Shown here one piece after another: positions 55,849-64,000 of a stretch of 64,000 nt of DNA. Each line of letters begins with the position of its first letter. The stretch's first letter is position 1. The translations under genes and the position numbers were made by a program. This DNA comes from Myroides sp. 1354. GTDB lineage: Bacteria; Bacteroidota; Bacteroidia; Flavobacteriales; Flavobacteriaceae. The stretch covers positions 62,001 to 126,000 of the forward strand of contig NZ_JACAGN010000004.1 in assembly GCF_030324495.1 (NCBI RefSeq). The letters are read 5' to 3'. Below the pieces are notes generated by a model, which worked only from the letters and a program-made list of their open reading frames with translations, was not told where the DNA came from and made no database searches.

Positions 55849-56627
55849 GGCAGGTATTTCCCAGTCAAACACTGCATCTTCCTCAACTAAATTCTTGTAA
55901 AAAATATGGCATCCAACAGCGCATGGATCCAAGTTCCCTCGATATGAAGTACATCATGCAGGTAAATCGAAATCAAGATAAAATAGAGTTAAGACAGGAA
56001 CAAGTATTTGTCGGTAACAAAGAAATAAACCAACCTCTGGACGAACTAGTTCAGAAAGTTAATCGTGGATTATACCCCATAGTCGTGACGTATAAACCCC
56101 ATGGAGGTTTAAATCAAATAGCCAATAGTGCTGAAATTAAACAACGATGGAGAAGGCTTATTTTTCCGATGCTAAAACAATATTATCAAGGAGCCACAAG
56201 TGATGCTGTTTTAGAACATATTAATGTTTCAGTTGAACAGTTGAATCTTAGGCAAGATGATTTTAAACGCAATCTATTTTATCGTTTCTTCTTTTTGCCT
56301 ATTTATCAAACGTTTTCTAGTGAACAAGAAACAAAGTTTTTACTCTCTATTTATTTCTCCTCTATGAAGCGGTTTGTAACCTATCAAACCACATGTACAG
56401 TATCTTCTAACTATACGCTCGACCATAAAATTGAGCTGATTATTGAAGGAAAGGTAAGGGGGAAGCTAGGAGATGCGCTTCAACAAGAGGGAGAAATACG
56501 CATACAATATAAACTCCATCAGGATACGCACGAAATCTTCTCAATTATCGCTAAGATGACCTCTTTTGAACAAGAGATAGCATCTAAAATTGAATTTGAA
56601 TTATTTGAACTAAAAGCACGCCAATAA
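55845..56627 (+). CDS. Unknown protein in VgrG operon (possible cargo adaptor)
   Basis: A 260-residue protein, mostly helical then strand-rich, with no recognised domain, signal peptide or membrane segment. Its position between vgrG and the PAAR-like gene is where effector adaptor/chaperone genes are often found in T6SS islands. It overlaps both neighbours (ATGA with the previous gene, 1 base with the next). Function inferred from place only. Confidence 0.6.
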   Translation: MRQVFPSQTLHLPQLNSCKKYGIQQRMDPSSLDMKYIMQVNRNQDKIELRQEQVFVGNKEINQPLDELVQKVNRGLYPIVVTYKPHGGLNQIANSAEIKQRWRRLIFPMLKQYYQGATSDAVLEHINVSVEQLNLRQDDFKRNLFYRFFFLPIYQTFSSEQETKFLLSIYFSSMKRFVTYQTTCTVSSNYTLDHKIELIIEGKVRGKLGDALQQEGEIRIQYKLHQDTHEIFSIIAKMTSFEQEIASKIEFELFELKARQ

Positions 56628-57100
56628 TGAGTAAACAACACTTCGTCTGTCAAGGCGCCATTTGCCAATGTAAGTTTGGAACTATACCGGACACTTTGCA
56701 AATTAAAACGCAGTCCAAACACTATATCAACGAAAAAGAAGAAAAAGAAAAACGGCTTGCAACGAACCAAGAAGTAGGAGCTGTATTTAGACACAATAGC
56801 TTTGGAAGTTGTGCCCAAATGAACAATAAACCTTGTCAAGTCATGGTTACGGATTGGAGTGGGATTTACGATAAAATAAAGGTTGAAGAAAACAAAGGTT
56901 ATCCTTTATTGGAAAATAGCAAAGCAACATGTCTTATTGGAGGTCCTGATTGTATTGTTATAGACTTTCATGGGCAGACAGTTGAAATTACTGTACAAAA
57001 TCAAGCCCAAAGCAATCAAGAAGTTTTGATGGAATTATCCCCATTTGTCGATTTAGATTTAGAGCATCAACCTAAAAAATTGTACAATGCATCTGAGTAA
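56627..57100 (+). CDS. DUF4280 PAAR-like protein
   Basis: A 157-residue protein that I assign to DUF4280, a PAAR-like family found beside VgrG in Bacteroidota. It has VCQGAICQCKFGTIPDTL near the start, FGSCAQMNNKPCQVMVTDW in the middle and SKATCLIGGPDCIVI near the end; the repeated Cys and Gly-rich turns fit a metal-stabilised cone that caps the VgrG spike. It overlaps the next gene by 14 bases, so the two are likely partners. Confidence 0.82.
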   Translation: MSKQHFVCQGAICQCKFGTIPDTLQIKTQSKHYINEKEEKEKRLATNQEVGAVFRHNSFGSCAQMNNKPCQVMVTDWSGIYDKIKVEENKGYPLLENSKATCLIGGPDCIVIDFHGQTVEITVQNQAQSNQEVLMELSPFVDLDLEHQPKKLYNASE

Positions 57101-59936
57101 TTCACTGAAAATAAAATTAAAGACGCAAGACGCTAATATAATTTCCTATGAAAATGGCTCCATAACCTTGGAAAAAGCAGGTGTGCTTGATGTTATTATT
57201 GAAGAATATGAACAGAGGAGTCAAGAAAATGGTATAGACAAGCAAGCTTTACTAGCGGAATACAAAGATGTCGTATGGCTTTTTTATACCGTAGAACAAG
57301 TGTTGCAATTTCAACCCTATGATTACGTCCAGTCCTTGGGTGAAGGTTTAGTCGAAAAAAGATTTAAGTTTCCTGCTTTTCTTGAAGGAGGAGGAGCTGT
57401 TTACATTGAGGCCTTTCGAAAAGGTCATAAACCCGCAAACTCTCCTGCTGTAGGTCTACTAGTACAAGCCCTAGGAATTCCTAAAATATTGGGGATTAAA
57501 TGGGAGCAATACGAGGAAACTGGAAGTCTTGTTCCTATCACTCCAACAACTAAGGTCCCCTTTGGGTCCAAAGTATTTTTACATATTTATACCCAAGGGT
57601 TGTATAAACAAGAATTGACCATCAAATTAATGGATGACGATGGTCCTTTTCTAACGGATGATGAGTTGCCTCCCTTTGAACGTAAGCTTGATTCGGATTC
57701 CCTAGTCATTCCTCCCATGCCTTTGGATGAAGAACTCAAGGTATTTAAGCGTATCGTTAACACCTATGATGAAGAAGTTACCGCCATTCCTTCTTATGCT
57801 CAAACAGGAGAAATTCTCCTAACTAAAGTTGTTGTAAATCAAGGAGAACAGGAGATAATAGAAGAAAAAAAAGTCCAAGTACAAAAAGTGCGAATGGAGA
57901 TTTTCATTGATCCCTTTTGGCGTGCACCACAATTTGCAGGAGAAGATGAAATAGAGATTTATGCTAAAATAAAACACAAAAAAGCATTGGATTATATCAG
58001 TTTTAAAGCGCATGGTTTTTTGACAGACATTTTTACGACTACATCAAACCTATTTTACACGGGAAATAAGGCTGTCCTCGTTGGAGAAGAGGAAGTCAAT
58101 TTTCAACGTTTTAATCCGTGTCGATTTGATAAAATTACCAGTAGAAAAAAGGATCAGCAAAAGGGGATTACTATTTTCAACTCTATGGATTATACGACAA
58201 TCGGACGCAATCCGATTCCCTTAGATATTATTACAGGAAAAAAGGAAACCTATGTAATTAGTTTGGAGGAATTTGATACTTTGTCTTGTGAGAATACAAT
58301 ACAAAAACATACACCGAAGAACAGAATAGAACTCCTCACACTTCCTCCGGCTTATTGTTATGACGTGAATGGAGGAGGGAGTTTAGCCCCTGCCAAAAAA
58401 GAAGCACCTATACGCTTTACAGGAACAAATAAAACAACCTTATTTTCTTATACGTGGAGTCCAACCTCTTTTATCACAAACGCCAGAAAAACAGAAGAGG
58501 GGAGAATTATTTTAGGGGAATCCACAGTTGAATTAGATGTCTTTTTTGGTTATGAAATACCCAACCTAGCAGAGCCTAGTTTCTCCGTTAGTAAGTTTGA
58601 ACGTGCCATGCAGTATTTTTGGCTTCCCGATTTAAGTCATAAGTTACAAGAAATTCAGCTCAAAGTATCGAGTTGTGCCTTTGAACGCAACATTAAAATC
58701 ACCCTATATCCCGACATCAAATGGACGTTAAAATTTGGTTTTAATGTTCAAAAAACAGATTTAGAAGCCTTAAACACTAGAGGGCTAAAAGCACCAGTAC
58801 AAATTTTTGAATCCCTAGATAAAAGCACCCAAGAGTTAAAAGAAAAAGCCAATCAAAAAGAGGTTGATCATTTAAATAAAAACAATCAACTCAAGAAAAT
58901 TAAAAATAAAACCTTAGATACAGCCAGAAGAAAATACAGCCTCAAGAAAAAAAACAAAAAAGTGGAGGATCTAACGGTTGTCGAAGAGGGAGAACTTGGA
59001 GGGCTATTGCAACTTTTTGATCAGTTTTCTTTGTCATTGGCTGAGGAGCACTATGGTGGAGAAGAAAAAAACGAATTTGGCACAGATTTTATCCATTCCT
59101 TGATCGAAAGATTGGATACGATGCTATTTGTGTTTGAAATACTATCAACCATTGAAGGAGAGCACGATGTCAAGCCCTTTGAAGGGAAAGATATTGTAAG
59201 TATTGAGCAATTGAGGCTAAAGCTGAATAGAAAACCGTTGACCTACAAGCTACTTTATCCGAAAATAGCCCTTGTTGCTTCTTGGTTTTATGAAGCCATA
59301 GACCCCATTATACACCCAGCTCTAGCAGGACAACAAGGCTTGGCAATTGATCTCAATCTACAAGCAAAACCCCTTGTTGGTATTGCCTTACAATGGGATT
59401 TGCTAGAATTGCTCTGTCGAAAACACCCTATTGCCTATGCTATTTTGAAATCTATTGATGCCTTGATGTCCATTTTATTGGACGATACGAGCGCTGTAGA
59501 ATTAAACTTTACTGTTACAGGGCGCATTGAAACTGAAATTGATTGGCAACACAATATGCTCGCTGGTTTTAAAAACATCCAGGCAAAAGGCAAAACAGCA
59601 TTAACCGTGGAATTACAACTTAAAATTCGAATCGCCAAAACCTTAAAAGTATTGCGCTTTGGCGTGCTACTCGATTTAAATATCATCGGAAGTGGGAAAA
59701 TTGGCCTGGGCATGATTGATTCCTTTGGCTGTGATGCCTATGGAGTATACACCCAAAAAACCTTGGAATTTGAAGGGATCCATTTGGAGTTTTCTGCTAC
59801 GTTGGAGGTTAAAGTAAAAAAAGATAAAATAACAAAGAAGCAAAAAAAGACCGTCCCCGAAATAGAATACAAAGTATCGATCCACTTTGGAGCCTATACC
59901 CATACGACCCCCAAACACTATTTAAATCTACTGTAA
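57087..59936 (+). CDS. Candidate T6SS effector (949 residues)
   Basis: A large protein without a signal peptide, with no catalytic domain that I recognise. The first 300 residues have Ig-like strand stretches (VPFGSKVFLHIYTQGLYKQEL) of the type seen in proteins encoded next to PAAR/VgrG. The middle has a Lys-rich helical linker (about 590-650). The last 230 residues consist of hydrophobic and alternating beta-like segments (KPLVGIALQWDLLELL, AVELNFTVTGRIETEIDW, FGVLLDLNIIGSGKIGLGM) that could insert into membranes. Context (after a PAAR-like gene, before duplicated lipoproteins) suggests a secreted toxin, perhaps pore-forming. This is inference; no homologue was searched. Its stop overlaps the next start by one base. 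Confidence 0.6.
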   Translation: MHLSNSLKIKLKTQDANIISYENGSITLEKAGVLDVIIEEYEQRSQENGIDKQALLAEYKDVVWLFYTVEQVLQFQPYDYVQSLGEGLVEKRFKFPAFLEGGGAVYIEAFRKGHKPANSPAVGLLVQALGIPKILGIKWEQYEETGSLVPITPTTKVPFGSKVFLHIYTQGLYKQELTIKLMDDDGPFLTDDELPPFERKLDSDSLVIPPMPLDEELKVFKRIVNTYDEEVTAIPSYAQTGEILLTKVVVNQGEQEIIEEKKVQVQKVRMEIFIDPFWRAPQFAGEDEIEIYAKIKHKKALDYISFKAHGFLTDIFTTTSNLFYTGNKAVLVGEEEVNFQRFNPCRFDKITSRKKDQQKGITIFNSMDYTTIGRNPIPLDIITGKKETYVISLEEFDTLSCENTIQKHTPKNRIELLTLPPAYCYDVNGGGSLAPAKKEAPIRFTGTNKTTLFSYTWSPTSFITNARKTEEGRIILGESTVELDVFFGYEIPNLAEPSFSVSKFERAMQYFWLPDLSHKLQEIQLKVSSCAFERNIKITLYPDIKWTLKFGFNVQKTDLEALNTRGLKAPVQIFESLDKSTQELKEKANQKEVDHLNKNNQLKKIKNKTLDTARRKYSLKKKNKKVEDLTVVEEGELGGLLQLFDQFSLSLAEEHYGGEEKNEFGTDFIHSLIERLDTMLFVFEILSTIEGEHDVKPFEGKDIVSIEQLRLKLNRKPLTYKLLYPKIALVASWFYEAIDPIIHPALAGQQGLAIDLNLQAKPLVGIALQWDLLELLCRKHPIAYAILKSIDALMSILLDDTSAVELNFTVTGRIETEIDWQHNMLAGFKNIQAKGKTALTVELQLKIRIAKTLKVLRFGVLLDLNIIGSGKIGLGMIDSFGCDAYGVYTQKTLEFEGIHLEFSATLEVKVKKDKITKKQKKTVPEIEYKVSIHFGAYTHTTPKHYLNLL

Positions 59937-60912
59937 TGAATAAAATAAGTATCCTATGTATGGCCTTGCTGAGTTTAACTAGCTGCGCCCAAAAAAAAGT
60001 AAACAAAGAAGATATTATAACCATGGAACACGTACAAAACTTAATTAATAGCCATAAACAATTAAAAACTTACGATTACAATCCGGAATATACCCTCCAC
60101 ATTGAAAAAGCCGCGAATTACACCTTTGAGCTCTTAGTCAATGATTTTCCCGTTTTTATTAATTATGACCCTGGAGCTCTTACGGGGTCTATTCCTATTA
60201 ATGAAGCCATTTTACAAGCAGGCCAACAGACCATTACAGTACGCATGACTCCTCCAGTAAATGAGGAATTCAATATGGCTGCTTCCATTGACCTAGCTTT
60301 AGCCGAACTCAAATTAGCCGTAGAATACGGAGATTACGACAGAGAGAAAACGGCTGACTTCAAAGAAGTGTTTCGATATGAACTGCCTGCTTTAAAAGGA
60401 GAAGTTCCTACTTATGAGATTAAGCTCCACTTTGAAGCACCACTTGTTCCTTATGAGCATGATGTCACGGGATGGAAAGAGAGTGTAGACCTATCTCAAG
60501 AAGATCAAGCGGCTTTGTTTCAAGAGGTAGAAACTTTTTACAAAGAGATGATTGCCCTTTATGAAACAACAAGAGACGTCAATGGATTAGCAACTAAATA
60601 TTATAGAAGAGCCGTGGAATTATCCCAATGTTATTATAGTATTAAAGAGTGGGAACTACAGCAGTTTATTGATGAATGGATCAAAGATGTCAATGACGAG
60701 CGTCCCTTTCTTTTTTCGGGCTATGTGATGAAGCTGTACGGCAATGGACGATTAGTCAAATTAGCGAAGATGGACGACAAATACTATTTTAATTTATCTG
60801 CTCTCTTAAGAGAAGGTAAAGATGGTGAAGCAGTGCAATACTATATGTTTCTTCACCGTCCTAAACCTGGGGCTCCTTTAGAAGTGATTCGCTAAAGGTG
60901 TGGTTGGTTAAT
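59865..60912 (+). repeat. Tandem duplication, copy 1
   Basis: About 1048 bp, covering the last 24 codons of the 949-residue gene and the whole following lipoprotein gene. The second copy is offset by 1122 bp, with only scattered differences. Confidence 0.9.
59936..60895 (+). CDS. Lipoprotein, candidate T6SS immunity protein (copy 1)
   Basis: A 319-residue lipoprotein (MNKISILCMALLSLTSC, lipid-carrying Cys at 17), so it should sit in the periplasm, where a T6SS effector would act. No domain was recognised. It starts at the stop codon of the 949-residue gene (1-base overlap) and is followed by a close paralogue. By my count the two differ at roughly 40 positions, many of them between residues 215 and 250. 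Lipoprotein immunity genes right after effector genes, often duplicated, are typical of T6SS. Function not proven. Confidence 0.7.
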   Translation: MNKISILCMALLSLTSCAQKKVNKEDIITMEHVQNLINSHKQLKTYDYNPEYTLHIEKAANYTFELLVNDFPVFINYDPGALTGSIPINEAILQAGQQTITVRMTPPVNEEFNMAASIDLALAELKLAVEYGDYDREKTADFKEVFRYELPALKGEVPTYEIKLHFEAPLVPYEHDVTGWKESVDLSQEDQAALFQEVETFYKEMIALYETTRDVNGLATKYYRRAVELSQCYYSIKEWELQQFIDEWIKDVNDERPFLFSGYVMKLYGNGRLVKLAKMDDKYYFNLSALLREGKDGEAVQYYMFLHRPKPGAPLEVIR

Positions 60913-60986
60913 AACTGATAGTTAGTGGTTTACGTTTGCGGTTTACCGCTTTTACCGCTTCAATCAAAAGGCAGAGGAGATTTATC

Positions 60987-62034
60987 GAATACAAAGTATC
61001 GATACACTTTGGAGCCTATACCCATACGACCCCCAAACACTATATAAATCTACTGTAATGAATAAAATAAGTATCCTATGTATGGCCTTGCTGAGTTTAA
61101 CTAGCTGCGCCCAAAAAAAAGTAAACAAAGAAGATATTATGACGATGGAACACGTACAAAATGTATTAAACAGTTATAAGATTATAAAAACTTACGATTA
61201 CAATCCTGATTATACCCTCCACATCGAAAAAGCTGCGAATTACACCTTTGAACTCTTAGTCAATGATTTTCCTGTTTTTATTAATTATGACCCAGGGGCT
61301 CTTACGGGGTCTATTCCTATTAATGAAGCCATTTTACAAGCAGGCCAACAGAGCATTACAGTACGCATGACTCCTCCAGTAAATGAGGAATTTAATATGT
61401 CTGCTTCCATTGACCTAGCTTTAGCCGAACTCAAATTAGCCGTAGAATACGGAGATTATGGTAGAGAGAAAACAGCCGATTTCAAAGAAGTGTTCCGATA
61501 TGAACTGCCTGCTTTAAAAGGAGAAGTTCCCACTTATGAGATTAAGCTCCACTTTGAAGCACCACTTGTTCCTTATGAAAATGATATCATCGGATGGCAG
61601 CAGAGTGTAGACCTATCTCAAGAAGATGAAGGGGCTTTGTTTCAAGAGGTAGAAGCTTTTTACAAAGAGATGATTGCCCTTTACGAAACAACAAGAGACG
61701 TCAATGGATTAGCAGCTAAATATTATAAGCGAAGAAAAGATATCGCTCAATGTTATTATAGCAATAAAGCATGGAAAGCTCAAAAAATTATTGATGAATG
61801 GATCAAAGACGTCAATGACGAGCGTCCCTTTCTTTTTTCGGGCTATGTGATGAAGTTGTACGGCAATGGACGTTTGGTCAAATTAGCGAAGATAGACGAT
61901 AAATATTACCTAAATTATTCAGCTTTAATACGAGAGGATGAAGATGGAAATGCGGTTCAATACTATATGTTTCTTCACCGTCCTAAACCTGGGGCTCCTT
62001 TAGAAGTGATTCGCTAAAGATGTGGTTGGTTAAT
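60987..62034 (+). repeat. Tandem duplication, copy 2
   Basis: Second copy of 59865-60912. It begins with the same codons as the end of the candidate effector (EYKVSIHFGAYTHTTPKHY then INLL and stop) and then the second lipoprotein gene. A 74-bp stretch with short repeats (GCGGTTTACCGC palindrome) separates the copies. Confidence 0.9.
61058..62017 (+). CDS. Lipoprotein, candidate T6SS immunity protein (copy 2)
   Basis: A 319-residue paralogue of the preceding lipoprotein with the same signal peptide, length and C-terminus (HRPKPGAPLEVIR). Changes cluster in residues 215-250 (YYKRRKDIAQCYYSNKAWKAQK here versus a different sequence in copy 1) and near 175-200. This is what is expected if the region contacts a variable effector part. 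It lies 162 bp after copy 1 and carries its own short leader derived from the effector end. Confidence 0.7.
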   Translation: MNKISILCMALLSLTSCAQKKVNKEDIMTMEHVQNVLNSYKIIKTYDYNPDYTLHIEKAANYTFELLVNDFPVFINYDPGALTGSIPINEAILQAGQQSITVRMTPPVNEEFNMSASIDLALAELKLAVEYGDYGREKTADFKEVFRYELPALKGEVPTYEIKLHFEAPLVPYENDIIGWQQSVDLSQEDEGALFQEVEAFYKEMIALYETTRDVNGLAAKYYKRRKDIAQCYYSNKAWKAQKIIDEWIKDVNDERPFLFSGYVMKLYGNGRLVKLAKIDDKYYLNYSALIREDEDGNAVQYYMFLHRPKPGAPLEVIR

Positions 62035-62165
62035 GGTTGATCGGTTTTTTAATAAAATTCCAAGAGAAATTGTGTATTGAGGTACAGATTCAACAGGTGT
62101 GAAAACAAATAGAGTTGAGATCTTTTGTGTATCCTTTTTATTAAATAATTTATGGTTATTTGTTA

Positions 62166-62183
62166 TACAAATTGTAATTTGTA
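62166..62183. promoter_or_regulatory. Palindrome before the AraC gene (possible operator)
   Basis: TACAAAT-TGTA-ATTTGTA: a perfect inverted repeat with 7-base arms, ending 3 bp before the ATG at 62187. It could be a self-regulation site. Confidence 0.4.
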
Positions 62184-62186
62184 CGA

Positions 62187-63047
62187 ATGAATACAACAGG
62201 AGCCATCAAAACGTATACTTTTAATCCTTTACCCGTTGAAATTGAGGTGAAGGATCTCCTTTTTATGCGAGATTTACCTCATATCTTAGGCAAACCACAT
62301 CAAGCTGAATTTTTCCAAATGATATGGATTAAAACAGGTAGTCTTCGTTGTCGTATTGATTTTGAATTAACAACAATAGAAGCCAATGAACTACTTATAA
62401 TTACTGCTGGTCAAGTTTGTCAATTTGATGTTCATGCAACATATACGGGTCGGTTAGTTTTATTTACAGCTAATTTCTTTACACGCACAGAGGAAGATGC
62501 ACATTTTTTGCATACAGCTGAAATTCTAAGCTTAGTCAATAGCAACAAAATTGTAAAGCTGTCGGCTTGTATGATTGAACCGTTGTTTCTTCTCTTAGAA
62601 AAAGAATTAGAAAAGGAGAAAGATTCTTTTCAATTGGCTATTGCTCAAAATTATTTGAGAATAGTGCTATTAGAAGCAGAAAGGCGAGTAAAACCTACGC
62701 ATTTAATACCAACAAATCTACAGATTCAATCCTTCTATCAAGCTGTTGAATCACATTTCAAGATCAATCGAAATGTCAATTACTACGCATCATTGCTGGG
62801 AATATCAGAAAAAAAATTAACCCAAGAAATCAAGCAGCGAACTGGATTAACTCCGAAAGTCTGTATTGATACACGCGTAGTTTTAGAAGCCAAGCGTTTA
62901 TTGAGTTATAGTTCTTTATCTGTCAAAGAATTGAGTTTTATATTGGGATTCGAAGAACCTACCAATTTTATTAAGTATTTTCGCAAGCATACTCAACTTA
63001 CGCCTCAAGTATTTCGAGAAAGTCAACAACAGCAGAAACAGCTGTAA
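62187..63047 (+). CDS. AraC-family transcription regulator
   Basis: A 286-residue regulator with an N-terminal cupin-like domain (IWIKTGSLRCRIDFELTTIEANELLIITAGQ) and a C-terminal AraC DNA-binding domain (YYASLLGISEKKLTQEIKQRTGLTPK and ELSFILGFEEPTNFIKYFRKHTQLTPQVF). It is 85 bp upstream of an oxidoreductase gene that it probably controls. A perfect palindrome lies just before its start. Confidence 0.9.
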   Translation: MNTTGAIKTYTFNPLPVEIEVKDLLFMRDLPHILGKPHQAEFFQMIWIKTGSLRCRIDFELTTIEANELLIITAGQVCQFDVHATYTGRLVLFTANFFTRTEEDAHFLHTAEILSLVNSNKIVKLSACMIEPLFLLLEKELEKEKDSFQLAIAQNYLRIVLLEAERRVKPTHLIPTNLQIQSFYQAVESHFKINRNVNYYASLLGISEKKLTQEIKQRTGLTPKVCIDTRVVLEAKRLLSYSSLSVKELSFILGFEEPTNFIKYFRKHTQLTPQVFRESQQQQKQL

Positions 63048-63097
63048 TTTACCTTCTTTTGGCGGTAATGTATTATTTCCTTTGTGGAATTCTAATC

Positions 63098-63105
63098 TAC
63101 CTTTG
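63098..63105 (+). promoter_or_regulatory. Candidate -7 box for the oxidoreductase
   Basis: TACCTTTG is an exact TAnnTTTG, 27 bp before the ATG at 63132. A TTTG exists upstream, but the 13-bp spacer is too short for a good promoter. Confidence 0.45.
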
Positions 63106-63131
63106 TTTCAGTTAATTTAAAAAAATAAAAG

Positions 63132-63782
63132 ATGAAAAATATTTTATTAATTGGAGCAAGTGGATTTGTAGGAACTGCTCTTTTAAAAGAGGCCTTAAGT
63201 AGAAATATTAAGGTAAGCGCGATTGTGCGAAATGCAAATAAAATTGCGATTCAACATCCCAATTTAGAAGTTGTAGAAGGTACGATTACCTCTGCTGAAC
63301 AAGTAGCAACATGGAGTAAAGGAAAAGACGCCGTAATTAGTGCTTATAATCCTGGGTGGTCAAACCCTAATATATATGAAGAAACCTTAACAATATATCC
63401 GCTTATTTTAGAAGGAGTCAAACAAGCAGGAGTAGAGCGTTTACTTCTTGTAGGGGGAGCAGGTACTTTATTCGTAAAACCAGGTTTACGCGTAGTAGAT
63501 TCAGGTGCGATTCCAGAAGCGATTATGCCAGGTGTAAAATCGCTAGGAGAGTTTTACTTAGATACGCTTGTGAATGAAAAAAACATCGACTGGATTTTCT
63601 TTTCGCCCGCGGCTCATTTAGAACCAGGACAGAGAACAGGCGTATATCGATTAGGGAAAGACGACTTACTCGTTGATCCACAAGGAGAAAGTAAAATTTC
63701 AGTAGAAGATTATGCCAAAGCAATGTTAGATGAATTTGAAACCCCACAACATCACCAAGAACGCTTTACAATTGCCTATTAA
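63132..63782 (+). CDS. NAD(P)-binding oxidoreductase (atypical SDR)
   Basis: A 216-residue protein with a Rossmann fold (LIGASGFVGTALLKEAL, residues 5-21, is the nucleotide loop) and ERLLLVGGAGTLFV in the core. It belongs to the short atypical SDR/NmrA-like group (YwnB-type) that bind NAD(P) and reduce flavins, quinones or small carbonyls. The substrate is unknown. The AraC gene upstream is the likely regulator. It ends at a very strong terminator. Confidence 0.87.
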   Translation: MKNILLIGASGFVGTALLKEALSRNIKVSAIVRNANKIAIQHPNLEVVEGTITSAEQVATWSKGKDAVISAYNPGWSNPNIYEETLTIYPLILEGVKQAGVERLLLVGGAGTLFVKPGLRVVDSGAIPEAIMPGVKSLGEFYLDTLVNEKNIDWIFFSPAAHLEPGQRTGVYRLGKDDLLVDPQGESKISVEDYAKAMLDEFETPQHHQERFTIAY

Positions 63783-63802
63783 TACAATTTTGTTACTAAA
63801 TA

Positions 63803-63850
63803 AGAGCCATGAGTTTGATTTTATAATCAAACTCATGGCTCTATTTTTCA
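63803..63850 (+). terminator. Strong intrinsic terminator
   Basis: An 18-bp stem (AGAGCCATGAGTTTGATT / AATCAAACTCATGGCTCT) with a 4-base loop, followed by ATTTTT. Confidence 0.92.
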
Positions 63851-63930
63851 TTAGCTATTTAAAGATTTAATACAGTATGTTCTTAGAAAAAAAAGATTTA
63901 ATTTGCTCTAGTTAAATCCTATCATTCCCT

Positions 63931-64000
63931 ATGTTTGAACGTTTTGATCAAAAATCAGTTATAAGTCAAGCCTTTATAGACTTGTATCGTCCTTATTTTA
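63931..64000 (+). CDS. Start of an unidentified gene (cut by window end)
   Basis: An ATG at 63931 opens a frame (MFERFDQKSVISQAFIDLYR...) that has no stop before the window ends. Only 23 residues are visible, too few to assign a family. It starts 81 bp after a strong terminator, as expected for a new transcription unit. Confidence 0.45.
   Translation, partial: MFERFDQKSVISQAFIDLYRPYF

Noticed and set aside
1..64000. tRNA and rRNA genes
   Set aside because: No cloverleaf pattern with a terminal GGTTCRA-type loop or rRNA-like stretch was noticed while reading; a dedicated scan could still find one.

Overview
The window looks like chromosomal DNA of a member of the Flavobacteriaceae (Bacteroidota); a Myroides-type organism is my best guess but is not proven. 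Supporting signs are: AT-rich DNA; several promoters of the Bacteroidota type (TTTG at -33, TAnnTTTG at -7); a T9SS C-terminal sorting domain; fused alpha/beta 2-oxo acid dehydrogenase E1 proteins; a meso-DAP dehydrogenase; a tiny THX ribosomal protein; and a DnaX without the usual zinc module.

Layout. 1-300: GC-richer direct and inverted repeats next to a terminator. 317-16100: housekeeping and metabolism: THX (minus), branched-chain E1, purC, a nitroreductase, a second E1 fusion, an alpha-oxoamine synthase, a zinc-ribbon protein, a lipoprotein, a Bcr/CflA efflux pump, an M42 peptidase, a DUF4294 protein, dnaX (split by a -1 frameshift at an A10 run) and a CvfB-like S1 protein. 16763-25831: one long plus-strand cluster, prpB-prpC-prpD-mmsA-acyl-CoA dehydrogenase-HIBCH-mmsB-enoyl-CoA hydratase. 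Together these can take isobutyryl-CoA (from valine, via the E1 at 678) to propionyl-CoA and on through the methylcitrate cycle to pyruvate and succinate. 25896-30052: ddh, an S41 peptidase, a Crp-type regulator and a quinone-reductase-like flavoprotein.

30124-33507 is an unusual minus-strand operon: a DUF2589 protein, two proteins of similar layout, a zinc ribbon and a small protein, facing an orphan NarL/LuxR response regulator. 33651-43112 is a mixed accessory stretch: two-gene chromate transporter, AraC and Crp regulators, an OYE-family enzyme, three GNAT acetyltransferases, a MutS2-like ATPase lacking the Smr domain and a siderophore-interacting protein.

43505-51574 is a 2689-residue secreted T9SS adhesin made of FN3, GEVED and MBG modules, followed by a beta-barrel protein and a lipoprotein. 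53579-62017 is a type VI secretion (Bacteroidota T6SS-iii type) VgrG island: VgrG, two small unknowns, a DUF4280 PAAR-like protein, a 949-residue candidate effector and two tandem lipoprotein paralogues that look like duplicated immunity genes. The window ends with an AraC regulator, an NAD(P)-binding oxidoreductase and the start of another gene.

Most worth following up: the T6SS cargo and duplicated lipoprotein module, the DUF2589 operon, the dnaX frameshift, and the GC-rich repeats at the left edge. All functions are inferred from sequence reading alone; no database search was run.
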